Below are positions 19,478-33,121 of a stretch of 64,000 nucleotides of DNA, in pieces (the stretch's first letter is position 1; each line of letters begins with the position of its first letter). This stretch comes from Zoogloea sp. (GTDB taxonomy: Bacteria > Pseudomonadota > Gammaproteobacteria > Burkholderiales > Rhodocyclaceae): positions 27,275 to 91,274 of the forward strand of contig JADKKC010000011.1 of assembly GCA_016720685.1 (NCBI GenBank), read 5' to 3'. Made by a program: the position numbers and the translations under genes. The notes beneath the pieces were generated by a model. The model was not told the origin of the DNA and searched no databases. It worked only from the letters and a program-made list of their open reading frames with translations.

Positions 19478-19537
19478 ACCCTGCTCCTCAAAATAAACGC
19501 GCGGGTCCGCGAGCCATATTCGGCTTTATGAACGTAC

Positions 19538-19562
19538 AAAACGGTGGCTGTCCGAACCACCG
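19538..19562 (-). terminator. Possible weak terminator between rRNA operon and epd
   Basis: A six-base stem CGGTGG/CCACCG (19542-19547, 19557-19562) is followed on the minus strand by TTTTGT. It could end transcription that comes from the rRNA side before epd. The stem is short. Confidence 0.4.
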
Positions 19563-19624
19563 AAGCAATTACGAGATGTTCGCGGCGTACGGCGCCTTCG
19601 ACAATAGGGTTTTTGTAAACGATC

Positions 19625-19658
19625 TCACCCCCTGAGGCTAATAAGCCTGAGGGGGTGA
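19625..19658. repeat. Inverted repeat (15-bp arms) next to the poly-C block
   Basis: Arms 19625-19639 and 19644-19658 pair with one mismatch around a four-base loop. There is no T-tract on either side. It is the last normal-looking sequence before the artefact-like block, and may be the rRNA operon terminator stem or the edge of an assembly junction. Confidence 0.6.
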
Positions 19659-19665
19659 CGCCGCC

Positions 19666-20227
<562 letters not shown>

Positions 20228-20229
20228 AG

Positions 20230-20343
20230 TCTGACGATGACCTACTTTCACGCACGCGGGTGCACTATCATTGGCGCGGTCTCGTTTCACGGTCCTGTTC
20301 GGGATGGGAAGGGGTGGTTCCAAGACGCTATGGTCGTCAGACT
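20230..20343 (-). rRNA. rrf: 5S ribosomal RNA
   Basis: The minus strand reads from TCTGACGACCATAGCGTC through the conserved CCCATCCCGAACAGG to a complementary GTCAGAC end. This gives about 114 bases with pairing ends. It is the last gene of the rRNA operon, with its 3' end touching the poly-C block. Confidence 0.95.
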
Positions 20344-20529
20344 GTAACTTGTGCCGTTGCTCGGGGGTGACCCGAAGAACGTCAAAGGGAAGAAGTGTTT
20401 TAAGCGCGTGTTTTAGGTGCGCGTGTTTTAGTGCGCTGCGTTCTGCGTTGCTGCATTGGGGTGTGTGAGAGCGTTTTTTTACGCGGTCCGCCTGTGTTTT
20501 ACTTGCGGGCATTGCAAGGTTATAGGATC

Positions 20530-23402
<2,873 letters not shown>

Positions 23403-23647
23403 ACCTTGCACTCTGGGTTGCCCCAAAGTACGCCGCTCTAGGCGAACTCGCGTTTGTGCGCATCACCACCGTGCTGGTTCAAAGCCAGCGATGATGCTAA
23501 AAATGCAATCACACAACCCATGCAGCCCCTGTCTCATCAACAGAGACGACACACTTCTTCCAATTTGTTAAAGATCGAACAGTCTTACTGGTAAAAACCA
23601 GAACACAGCACACTCATGTTCTTGAATCCGCTTCCTTCTGATCTCTC
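23403..23647 (-). other. tRNA-Ala to 23S spacer with boxA-like element
   Basis: The 245-base spacer contains, on the minus strand at 23561-23576, GATCTTTAACAAATTG, which fits the boxA antitermination element usual before 23S. No further gene is present. Confidence 0.6.
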
Positions 23648-23723
23648 TGGTGGAGGCAGTCGGGATCGAACCGACGACCCCCGGCTTGCAAAGCCGGTGC
23701 TCTCCCAGCTGAGCTATGCCCCC
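23648..23723 (-). tRNA. tRNA-Ala (anticodon TGC)
   Basis: A 76-base cloverleaf on the minus strand has an encoded CCA end, T-arm GTTCGATCC, D-arm AGCTCAGCTGGGAGAG and the anticodon loop TTTGCAA with TGC. The acceptor stem has one G-T wobble. It sits in the 16S-23S spacer, as usual. Confidence 0.97.
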
Positions 23724-23734
23724 CTCGGATACGC

Positions 23735-23811
23735 TGGTGGGTCAGGTAGGAATCGAACCTACGACCCCCGCCTTATCAAGACGGTGCTCTAACCGACTGA
23801 GCTACTGACCC
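23735..23811 (-). tRNA. tRNA-Ile (anticodon GAT)
   Basis: A 77-base cloverleaf on the minus strand has an encoded CCA, T-arm GGTTCGATTCC, D-arm AGCTCAGTCGGTTAGAG and an anticodon loop containing GAT. It stands 11 bases before tRNA-Ala in the rRNA spacer. Confidence 0.97.
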
Positions 23812-23893
23812 CCGTACTTGTACGAGGACCCGCTCAGTGTCCAGAAAGACAGCTCACGCTTCACTTTCCGAACGCTGACGCCTGACCTCTTAC

Positions 23894-23940
23894 TGTTCTT
23901 TAAAAAACAACCGATAGGTTGTGGATGCTCGATTCCGGGG
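23894..23940. repeat. 16S processing-stem half (3' side)
   Basis: This segment is the inverted counterpart of 25561-25610: both contain the string GTTCTTTAAAAA followed shortly by ACAACCGATAGGT, on opposite strands. In the transcript they would pair and bring the two ends of 16S together, forming the usual RNase III processing stem. Confidence 0.7.
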
Positions 23941-23947
23941 TTTTCTC

Positions 23948-25479
<1,532 letters not shown>

Positions 25480-25560
25480 TCAATCCACAAAACTCCAGAA
25501 ATCTGACGATTTCTGCAAGTACTACAATTTCTTTATGCAGCCTGGCACGCCAGACTGCGC

Positions 25561-25610
25561 CCCGAAATTGAGCACCCACACCTATCGGTTGTTCATCTTT
25601 TTAAAGAACC
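25561..25610 (-). promoter_or_regulatory. rRNA leader: boxA-like element and 5' half of the 16S processing stem
   Basis: On the minus strand GGTTCTTTAA (25601-25610) resembles the boxA antitermination signal of rRNA leaders. The following bases pair with 23894-23940 across the 16S gene. Confidence 0.65.
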
Positions 25611-25641
25611 GCTGCAATTTAGCGCCAGCGAAGAGGTGCGC

Positions 25642-25669
25642 ATTCTACAGATCAAAATCCCTCTGTCAA
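25642..25669 (-). promoter_or_regulatory. rRNA promoter, proximal (P2)
   Basis: Perfect -35 TTGACA (25664-25669) and -10 TAGAAT (25642-25647) with a 16-base spacer on the minus strand are followed by a GC-rich discriminator (GCGCACC), typical of growth-rate-controlled rRNA promoters. Confidence 0.85.
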
Positions 25670-25799
25670 GCCCCGCGTGCAAAAAAAATCAAACCCAGCA
25701 CGCAAAACCCGCTGCAACATCCGAAAAACACAACACCTTCGGCTTCAACCCCTTCACCGCCCGCTCCGTCACCAGAGACGCTGCAGCAAGAGAGGCCGC

Positions 25800-25827
25800 A
25801 TTATAGAGAACTATCAAGGCGCGTCAA
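25800..25827 (-). promoter_or_regulatory. rRNA promoter, distal (P1)
   Basis: -35 TTGACG (25822-25827) and perfect -10 TATAAT (25800-25805) with a 16-base spacer on the minus strand, with a GCGGCC discriminator. It is only 18 bases from the stop codon of the upstream regulator gene, so any upstream activating element lies inside that gene. Confidence 0.88.
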
Positions 25828-25845
25828 GATGTTAGGAGAAATGAA

Positions 25846-28119
25846 TCAGTCATCGACGCCAGGGCAGCCTCCCAAGGGCAAGCTTCGTGCTGTGATCCAC
25901 CCCATCAACGCATCCGCATTCATGGGTCTTCCATAGAGAAAGCCCTGCATCTCCTTGCACCCCATTTCACCCAGAAGCCTGGCCTGGACCTCTGTTTCAA
26001 CGCCTTCGGCGGTCACTTCCAGCCCCAGGCTTTTTGCCAGCTTCACGATCATTCGAGCGATGCAGTCTTGAGACGTTTCCGGGGTCAGCTCTCGAACAAA
26101 CGCACGATCGATCTTGACGCGATCAAAAGGCAGGCGATTGAGACTGCCCAACGAGGAAAAGCCGCATCCAAAATCGTCCACTGCAACCCGCAAGCCCAGC
26201 GACTTGAGTTCGCGCAGCTGGCGTGCTACTGATTCGGGATCCTCCATGGCAACCGACTCGGTGATTTCGAGCTCAAGCCTCGCCGGACTCACGCCCGTGG
26301 ATTCGATTACACCAGCAATTTTGCTGACGAAATCGGGCTCCCGAAACTGGGCTGCGGAGATGTTGATGCCGACACGGAAGTGCGGCAGCCCTTCCTTGTC
26401 CCAGCGAACGATCTGCTGGCAGGCTTCGGCGAATACCCAGTCGCCGATTTCGACGATCAGGCCGGTGTATTCGGCCAGAGGAATGAAAACGTCGGGCGCC
26501 ACCATTTCGCCGTGGGGTTTCATCCAGCGGATCAGAGCTTCGCAGCCGACCACCTGCTGTCCAAGAGGCGAAACCTGGGGCTGATAGTGAAGTTCAAGCC
26601 CCTTACCCAAATTGAGCGCGGAACGGAGCTCGTTCAGCAACTGTACGCGGCTCTGGGTAGTTGCCTCCATTTCTCTGGTAAAAAAGCGCCAGTGCTGGTC
26701 GCCTTCCTGCTTTGCATGACTAAGAGCCAAGTTGGCACGCTTGAGCAATTCCACCGCGCCTCCCGAAACCGGCTCCACATCGACGAAGCCCGCACGGGCT
26801 CGCATGGGGATCGAGTGGCTGCGCACGACAAACGGTGCAGCGAAGACATCGAGAATGGATCGGGCGCCGTTTTCGTCCGGCTGCCAGCAGATGCCGAAGG
26901 CGTCTCCTGCCACGCGGGCAACCAGTGCGTTTGGTCCGACATGGGCCTGAAGACGGTGGGTGACCTCTACCAGCAGGAGATCGCCACTGCGATGACCGAG
27001 GGCGTCATTGAGTTCGGCGAATCGGACGATGTCGATAATACCGAGCGTCCATCCTGTGCCGTGGAGAGTCTTGAGGCGGTCATCGAGACTGTCGAGAAAA
27101 CGCGTGCGGTTGGGCAGACGAGTCAGCGGGTCGAAGTATGCAAAAAAGTTCAGTCGCTCGAAAAGAATCACATTTTCAAAACCGACTTTCAAATTGACGC
27201 ACAGCGCCTCGATCATTCGCCGTGTCTGGTCATGCACCGGCATTGGCAGTTTGAGATGAACCAGCGCCTCCTTGCCATGAACCCTGCCAAGATAAAGGCA
27301 ACAACTTTCTCCATGGAACGCATGCCCTTGATGCGCCAGCCCGCCCCGGAGTGATCTGCACAGGGGAAGGTCGCTGAGCTCGTCGAGACTTTGGCCTGTG
27401 AAATCGCGGTAGCGCCCCGTGGCGACCAGCACGCCAAGCCCTTCCTGATCACCAGGCACCCCTCCCTGATCGATCGGCCCGCAAAACACTGCGTCAAGCG
27501 GATGGTCGAGCAGAGTGGACAGGTGCTTCAATGCCACGCCGGCAAAGTCGCGCATGCTTCGCGGAACAAAGAGCGGGTTGCCTGTTTCGATCAGGAATTC
27601 GAGCCCTCGGCGATTGGCATGCATGGCGCAGATCTGCTCGTAGGAGCGGATTGCGGCAGTCAGGGTCGTGATCAGGCGGGTGTGGGTCAGTTCGGACTTT
27701 GTCCGGTAGTCGTTGATGTCATAGTCGCGGATCACGCTGAGCTCGGGGGCATAGCCGGGCTGACCGGTACGCAGGATGATGCGCACATCTGCCAGCCCGA
27801 GACCCTCGCGGATCACACGGACCAGACCGAGTCCGGCATCGTGACGTTCCATCACGACATCAAGAAGAATGACCGCAATGTCGGTTCGGCCCTCTAGCAA
27901 GACCCGCGCCTCGTTCGCCGAGTAGGCGTGCAGCAGTTCGAGTTGATGACCGCAAACCGTCGCGCGGTTAAGCGCAAAAGCCGTCGCCTGATGAACTTGG
28001 GCGTCGTCGTCGACGACCAGCACCTTCCATTTATTGCAGCTGGACCGCGGCTCGGCAGCTTCGTCGTCGTCGAGGAACTCGAGCAGTTCTTCAGTGGGGG
28101 GCGAAGCGTATATATTCAT
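25846..28119 (-). CDS. Response regulator with REC, DUF3369, degenerate GGDEF and EAL domains
   Basis: The 757-residue protein starts MNIYASPPTEELLEFLDDD. A REC domain (about 32-155; WKVLVVDDDAQVH, phospho-acceptor in VILLDVVME) is followed by DUF3369 (about 165-330). The GGDEF-like domain has its signature changed to AGDAF. The EAL domain has EALIRW, ELEITES, VDDFGCGFSS and AEGVETE. The likely activity is phosphorelay-controlled hydrolysis of cyclic di-GMP, with the GGDEF domain probably only regulatory. An upstream ATG at 28197 would lengthen the protein, and no start has a good ribosome binding site. It is transcribed toward the rRNA operon. Confidence 0.9.
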   Translation of the reverse strand: MNIYASPPTEELLEFLDDDEAAEPRSSCNKWKVLVVDDDAQVHQATAFALNRATVCGHQLELLHAYSANEARVLLEGRTDIAVILLDVVMERHDAGLGLVRVIREGLGLADVRIILRTGQPGYAPELSVIRDYDINDYRTKSELTHTRLITTLTAAIRSYEQICAMHANRRGLEFLIETGNPLFVPRSMRDFAGVALKHLSTLLDHPLDAVFCGPIDQGGVPGDQEGLGVLVATGRYRDFTGQSLDELSDLPLCRSLRGGLAHQGHAFHGESCCLYLGRVHGKEALVHLKLPMPVHDQTRRMIEALCVNLKVGFENVILFERLNFFAYFDPLTRLPNRTRFLDSLDDRLKTLHGTGWTLGIIDIVRFAELNDALGHRSGDLLLVEVTHRLQAHVGPNALVARVAGDAFGICWQPDENGARSILDVFAAPFVVRSHSIPMRARAGFVDVEPVSGGAVELLKRANLALSHAKQEGDQHWRFFTREMEATTQSRVQLLNELRSALNLGKGLELHYQPQVSPLGQQVVGCEALIRWMKPHGEMVAPDVFIPLAEYTGLIVEIGDWVFAEACQQIVRWDKEGLPHFRVGINISAAQFREPDFVSKIAGVIESTGVSPARLELEITESVAMEDPESVARQLRELKSLGLRVAVDDFGCGFSSLGSLNRLPFDRVKIDRAFVRELTPETSQDCIARMIVKLAKSLGLEVTAEGVETEVQARLLGEMGCKEMQGFLYGRPMNADALMGWITARSLPLGGCPGVDD

Positions 28120-28311
28120 TTTAAATACTTCAAAAAACCGGCCGGCGGTCGGCATTGGCTCAAGCACTTGTTGAGTAACGGCAATTGGGCTATGCATCTT
28201 TAGCAAGCATCACAGAAGCGTCCCGCGTCTTTCGACCAAACAGGAATTGGCGCAGAATCTTGTCGATGAACCGGTACTGCGCCGGTAGGCAGAGATTCCC
28301 TGGAGACGCCA

Positions 28312-29700
28312 ATGAGCACACTGGAACGGCTTGGTAGCCTGGATATGACCTGGCTTCAGATCGAACAGAACACCAACCTGGTGCAGGTCGTTGGCGTGCT
28401 TGTGCTGGAGACGCCACTGGAGGCCGCGGCGCTGGCGAAATGTCTGAAAGCCCGACTCCTGCCCATGGAACGTTTCGGCCAGCATGTCCTGCGCGACACG
28501 GTCGGCGCAATCTGGGAGAGCGGTGAGGTGGACCTGAGCGCCCATATCGTCACGGTCAGCCTTTCGCCGGGCGACGAAAAATCAGCACTCGAAGCCTTGA
28601 TCGGCGAGCTTGCCGCAACCCCTCTCGACCCTGACCGCCCTCTGTGGCAGCTCCATTTGGTGAGCCACTATCGCGGCGGCAGCGCCCTGATCGCCCGCGT
28701 GCACCAGTGCATTGCCGACAGCATCGCCCTGATCCGCGTGCTGCAGTCACTCACCGACGCCAGCCCCGTGGTCGAACCGGGCCCTGCCTCCACAAGCCCT
28801 GCCGACGCCAATTTTTTCGACCAGCTCTACGCACCGCTCACCCGTGCGGTGACCGACGGAATCAAGCTGTCCGGCGCCTTCTGGGCCAAGTATCTGAGCC
28901 TGCTGTTTTACCCGCAGCAGGTGTTCGACTATGCCCGGGCCAGCACCGCACTCGAAATCGAAATCGGCAAACTCGCCGGCTGGCGCGATGACAGCCGCAC
29001 TTTTTTGAAAGGGCACCCGCAGGGCGTCAAGCATGCGAGCTGGAGTGTGCCGCTGGCAGAATCCACCATCGACGTCATCGCCCGACACCACGAAACAACG
29101 GCCAGTGCCGTCCTGCTGGCCAGTCTGGGTGGCGCCCTGCATGATTATCTGACGCAGCAGGGCGCCCCCACCGCAGGCATCGAACTGCGCACCCTGATGC
29201 CCGTCAATCTGCGCAGCGAAGACACTCAGGAAATCCTTGGCAACCGCTGCGGGCTGATGCCCCTGGAACTGCCGGTGGGCATCGAAAATCCGCGGGAGCG
29301 ACTCGAAGAAACCCATCGCCGGGTGCAGGCTTTCCGCGAAGCCTACGATGCACAGCGCGCCCTCGGCCTCTTCAGCCTCATCGGCCAGACCCCCCGTGCC
29401 GTGCAGTTGCAGGCACTCAAGCTGCTGGCAACCAAGAGCAGTGCCCTCCTCTGTCATGTTCCGGGATCACACGAGCCGCGTTACCTGAGCGGCGCAAAAA
29501 TCGTCGAACAGATGTTCTGGAGCCCGGCGTCCGGCGATCTGGGACTGGCCGTGAGCATCGTGTCCTACGCCGGGCACCACCAGATCGGGCTGCTGGTCGA
29601 TGCGGCAATGGTACCCAATCCGTCGACCATCACCGGGCAAATGGAGGCCCAGCTCGCCCTGCTGCAACAGCCGGCGCAAAAGCGCAAGGTCCTGGCCTGA
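28312..29700 (+). CDS. WS/DGAT-family acyltransferase with altered HHxxxDG motif
   Basis: The 462-residue protein shows the wax-ester-synthase/diacylglycerol-acyltransferase fold from end to end: an N-terminal MTWLQIEQNTNLVQVVGVL, PLDPDRPLWQLHLVSHY before the active site, and the C-terminal DUF1298 pattern (LMPVNLRSE, CHVPGSHEPRYLSGAKIVE). The active-site motif HHxxxDG reads HQCIADS here, so the second (catalytic) histidine and the glycine are replaced. Activity on wax esters or triacylglycerol is therefore doubtful; a changed or lost reaction is possible. It stands alone, facing the ABC permease genes. Confidence 0.85.
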   Translation: MSTLERLGSLDMTWLQIEQNTNLVQVVGVLVLETPLEAAALAKCLKARLLPMERFGQHVLRDTVGAIWESGEVDLSAHIVTVSLSPGDEKSALEALIGELAATPLDPDRPLWQLHLVSHYRGGSALIARVHQCIADSIALIRVLQSLTDASPVVEPGPASTSPADANFFDQLYAPLTRAVTDGIKLSGAFWAKYLSLLFYPQQVFDYARASTALEIEIGKLAGWRDDSRTFLKGHPQGVKHASWSVPLAESTIDVIARHHETTASAVLLASLGGALHDYLTQQGAPTAGIELRTLMPVNLRSEDTQEILGNRCGLMPLELPVGIENPRERLEETHRRVQAFREAYDAQRALGLFSLIGQTPRAVQLQALKLLATKSSALLCHVPGSHEPRYLSGAKIVEQMFWSPASGDLGLAVSIVSYAGHHQIGLLVDAAMVPNPSTITGQMEAQLALLQQPAQKRKVLA

Positions 29701-29794
29701 GCGTCATCCGGGGCAGGCGCTCTGAAGAAAACGCCGGGCCGCCCCAAGTTTTCTTGCCCACGGCGGGCGGGGCGTAGCCCGGCCCTGGGCGCGC

Positions 29795-31219
29795 TCAGCT
29801 TGCCCGCGGATCAAAAGCGTCGCGCACGACATCGGCAAACAGGTTGGCGGCCAGCACCAGCACAAACATGAAAATGAAGGCCGCAACCAGGCTCCACCAG
29901 ACCATGGGCTCCCGGGCCAGCTCCATGCGCGCAGCGTTGATCATGGTGCCAAAACTTACCGTACCCGGATCGACGCCGATGCCCACATAGGAAAGAACCG
30001 CCTCTGCCAACACCAGCCCGGAAAAATCCATCACCAGCGCAATCAGCACCAGGTGCATCAGGTTGGGCAGCACGTGGCGCGCCAGGATACGGGTCGTCGA
30101 CACACCAAAGGCACGTGCCGCCTGCACGTATTCCAGCTCCCGCAGCTTCAGGGTTTCGCCACGCAAGAGACGGCACAAGCCTGTCCAGCTGGTCATGCCG
30201 AGGATCAGGCACAACGCAAGAAGGCGCGCATCCGCCCGCTCGGCGGCGGTTTCAAACCACTCGGGATGGGTATCGATCACCACCTGCATCATCAGCACCG
30301 CCGCGGCAATCAGCAGCACACCAGGAATCGAGTTGAGCACGGTGTAGATGTACTGGATCAGGTCATCCACCCAACCGCCCAGGTAGCCGGCCATGATTCC
30401 CAGCGCCACCGCCAGCGGCAAGGTCACCAGCGTTGTCAGGGTGCCGATGACCAGCGCCGTGCGAATGCTCTTGAGGGTCAGGAAGAGCACATCCTGCCCC
30501 ACCTTGTCGGTGCCGAACACGTGGTATTCGGTGGCCAGCGCGGCCAGCGGCCCGATCAGCAGCAGCAGCACGCCCAGCGTCGCCAGCACGGCCCGCCAGG
30601 CCGGCCCGCCCTTGCCGCGCCAGATCGCCCGCCATGCCGCGCCCGCCGGCACCCGCCGCGACATGGCAACCACCTTGACCAGCACCGCCGCAAAGACCAT
30701 CCATGCCACCGCGGCCACTGCCAGCCCCATTCCGAGCCGCCCGACGATATCTCCATCCAGTTCTTGCTCCGGGTACTTCAAATCGGCCCCGCCATGCTTG
30801 AGCCGGGGAAACTCGCGCTTCTGGCTGCCATCCGGCCCTTCGACGGTCTGCCGGGCGAACAATTGATAGGCCAGCGGCGCCGAATAGGTTTTCTCGACCC
30901 GCGTCCGCAGCGGCGCCGCCAGTGCATCGAGGGCGCTGCGAACCTCGGTGGAAAGTTGCCGCCGGTCATCGGCAGCAAGCTGCTCGCCACCGGCCGGCGC
31001 CAGGCGCTCCCGGTAATGCAGGCTGTCCATCAGGCCGACCAGCAGAAAAACCATCAGCACGGTAAGCGACGTCATCCCGACACGGCTCTCGCCCACCCGA
31101 CGCCAGGCCGCGCGCATGGGTTCGCTGCGGCGGACGCTCCAGCCAGCCAGCAGCGCGCAGGCAAGAAGGCCGAAGAGCAGCAGATCGGTCCATAAGACCA
31201 ACGGTTGAATACCCGTCAT
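29795..31219 (-). CDS. ABC transporter permease, OppC/DppC-like, with extended N-terminal region
   Basis: The 474-residue membrane protein carries the binding-protein-dependent permease domain in its C-terminal half: TLTTLVTLPLAVALGIMAGY and the EAA-loop region YVQAARAFGVSTTRILARHV. The first about 230 residues hold two to three further helices and a soluble insert around residues 70-150, making it much longer than ordinary OppC (about 300). A GTDKVGQDVLFLTL segment is the usual OppC loop. It overlaps the partner permease by four bases. No ATPase or binding-protein gene lies nearby, so its substrate (peptides, microcin-like compounds or other) is unknown. Confidence 0.88.
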   Translation of the reverse strand: MTGIQPLVLWTDLLLFGLLACALLAGWSVRRSEPMRAAWRRVGESRVGMTSLTVLMVFLLVGLMDSLHYRERLAPAGGEQLAADDRRQLSTEVRSALDALAAPLRTRVEKTYSAPLAYQLFARQTVEGPDGSQKREFPRLKHGGADLKYPEQELDGDIVGRLGMGLAVAAVAWMVFAAVLVKVVAMSRRVPAGAAWRAIWRGKGGPAWRAVLATLGVLLLLIGPLAALATEYHVFGTDKVGQDVLFLTLKSIRTALVIGTLTTLVTLPLAVALGIMAGYLGGWVDDLIQYIYTVLNSIPGVLLIAAAVLMMQVVIDTHPEWFETAAERADARLLALCLILGMTSWTGLCRLLRGETLKLRELEYVQAARAFGVSTTRILARHVLPNLMHLVLIALVMDFSGLVLAEAVLSYVGIGVDPGTVSFGTMINAARMELAREPMVWWSLVAAFIFMFVLVLAANLFADVVRDAFDPRAS

Positions 31220-32193
31220 TCCAGCCTCACCCGCGGATCAACCAGCGTGTACGAAAGATCGGTAAGAATCAGCCCGACGATGTAGAGCAGCGAACCGATG
31301 AAGACCATCGCCCGCACCACCGGAAAATCCTGGGCATTGATCGCATCGATGGTGTAGCTGCCAAGGCCGGGAATGCCAAAGAAGGACTCGGTGATCAGGC
31401 TGCCCATGAAAAGCGACGGAATCACCACCACCACGCCGGTCAGAATCGGGATCATTGCGTTTTTCAGCACATGCCGGAACAGCGCCTGCAGCTCGGACAA
31501 GCCCTTGGCACGGGCCGTACGCACGTAATCCTTGCCGGCTTCTTCCAGGAAAATCGTGCGATACCAGCGTGCACTGCCACCGATGCCGGCAATCACCCCG
31601 ATCACCACCGGCAACACCAGGAAGCGCGACGCGTCCAGCCCCCCGCCGTAGCCCGAAATAGGCACCAGATGCCAGATCTTCGACACCAGCCACTGCCCGC
31701 CGATGATGTAGAACAACCCGGAAATCGACATCATCGCCACGCACAGCACCACGCCGGCAAAATCGAGATAGCTCGCCCGGAAGAACACCAGCAGCAGCGC
31801 AAACGAAACCGTAACCAGCAGCCCGAGCACGAAGGTTGGCAGCGCAATGGCCAGTGACGGCCCCATGCGCGACTGGATCTCGCTGGCAATGTCGCGTCCG
31901 TCGTCGGCTCGACCGAAATCGAAGACGAACATGCGCAGGGATTTCTCGAAGAAGATCGTTCGGGTGAGCGTGTCGGTGCCCTCGGCACCCGCATTGAAGA
32001 GCAGCGGCTTGTCGTAGCCCCGCTCCACCTTCCAGCGCTCGATGGCCTCCGGCGTCACACGCTTGGCACCCAGTTGCATGCGCGCCATGTCGTCAGGTGT
32101 GTTCACCACGAAGAACAGCGCAAACGTAAGCAGATTCACGCCTATCAGGATCAGCGGCGCGTAAAGAAGGCGGCGGACGATATAGGCAAACAT
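31216..32193 (-). CDS. ABC transporter permease, OppB/DppB-like
   Basis: A 325-residue permease begins MFAYIVRRLLYAPLILIGVN, the standard OppB/DppB start. Its EAA loop reads RTARAKGLSELQALFRHVLK, and it ends LTDLSYTLVDPRVRLE. The first periplasmic loop (about residues 30-110) is of the long YejB-like kind. It forms the heterodimer with the overlapping downstream permease. A gap of 57 bases separates it from the slipin gene, so the four genes from NfeD to here might be one transcript. Confidence 0.92.
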   Translation of the reverse strand: MFAYIVRRLLYAPLILIGVNLLTFALFFVVNTPDDMARMQLGAKRVTPEAIERWKVERGYDKPLLFNAGAEGTDTLTRTIFFEKSLRMFVFDFGRADDGRDIASEIQSRMGPSLAIALPTFVLGLLVTVSFALLLVFFRASYLDFAGVVLCVAMMSISGLFYIIGGQWLVSKIWHLVPISGYGGGLDASRFLVLPVVIGVIAGIGGSARWYRTIFLEEAGKDYVRTARAKGLSELQALFRHVLKNAMIPILTGVVVVIPSLFMGSLITESFFGIPGLGSYTIDAINAQDFPVVRAMVFIGSLLYIVGLILTDLSYTLVDPRVRLE

Positions 32194-32250
32194 AGGGGGC
32201 CTATCCTACATGGCCCGGCGCCGATGACGAAGCCCCCGCCGGGCTTGCGT

Positions 32251-33111
32251 TCAGCGCCGGGTCGCGCCGCCGATCAGGCCGCGCACGGCTTCCTGCAGGT
32301 CGGCCGGCAATACAACCACTTTCGCGTTGTCGGTCGACCCCATGCGTTCCAGTGACGCGATGTATTTCTCGCCAAGCAAAAAGAGCATCGGCGCCGTCTC
32401 GGTGCCGATCGCCGCCGTCACCCGCCGGATCGACTCCGCCGATGCCTCGGCCAGCATCACCTGCGCGTTGGCGTCGCGCTTGGACGACTCCAGCCGCGCC
32501 TCCGCTTCAAGAATCGCCGCCTGCTTGGCGCCTTCGGCGCGGGTCACCACGGCCTTTCTCTCCCGTTCGGCGGATGCCTGCTGCTCCATCGCCTTCTGCA
32601 TCGACGCAGAAGGCTTGATGTCCTGGATCTCGACCGACTTCACCGTAAGACCCCAGTCCACCGCCTCGTCGGCAATCATCTCGCGCAAGCGCGCCTTGAT
32701 CTTGTCGCGGCTCGACAGGGCCTCATCCAGTTCCATCTCGCCGATGATCGAACGCAGCGTGGTCATGATCATGTTGCGGATCGCCTCGGAGAAATCGGTC
32801 ACGCCATACACCGCCTTCACCGGATCGGTCACCTTCAAGAAGGCGATCGCATTGGTGAGGATCACGGCGTTATCGCGGGTGATCACTTCCTGCTCCTGCA
32901 CATCCAGGATGATGTCCTTGGTCACCAGCTTGTAGGCCACCTTGTCGAGATAGGGAATGATGATGTTGAGGCCCGGCTTCAGTGTTCCGAAATACTTGCC
33001 CAGCCGCTCCACGATCCATTCCTCGCCCTGGGGCACGATGCGCACCCCCTTGGCGATCGTCACCGCCACGAAAACCAGGATCGCCAGCACAACCACCATC
33101 GCGTCGCTCAT
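32251..33111 (-). CDS. SPFH-domain membrane protein (slipin/QmcA type)
   Basis: The 286-residue protein has one N-terminal helix (MVVVLAILVFVAVTIA) and a stomatin/prohibitin (SPFH) domain: VPQGEEWIVERLGKYFGTL, NIIIPYLDKVAYK, and DVQEQEVITRDNAVILTNA. A long charged helix rich in Ala and Glu follows, which drives oligomer formation. Such proteins form membrane scaffolds and protect or present membrane proteases. It is placed ten bases after its usual partner, the NfeD gene. Confidence 0.95.
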   Translation of the reverse strand: MSDAMVVVLAILVFVAVTIAKGVRIVPQGEEWIVERLGKYFGTLKPGLNIIIPYLDKVAYKLVTKDIILDVQEQEVITRDNAVILTNAIAFLKVTDPVKAVYGVTDFSEAIRNMIMTTLRSIIGEMELDEALSSRDKIKARLREMIADEAVDWGLTVKSVEIQDIKPSASMQKAMEQQASAERERKAVVTRAEGAKQAAILEAEARLESSKRDANAQVMLAEASAESIRRVTAAIGTETAPMLFLLGEKYIASLERMGSTDNAKVVVLPADLQEAVRGLIGGATRR

Positions 33112-33121
33112 TGCCTGCTCC

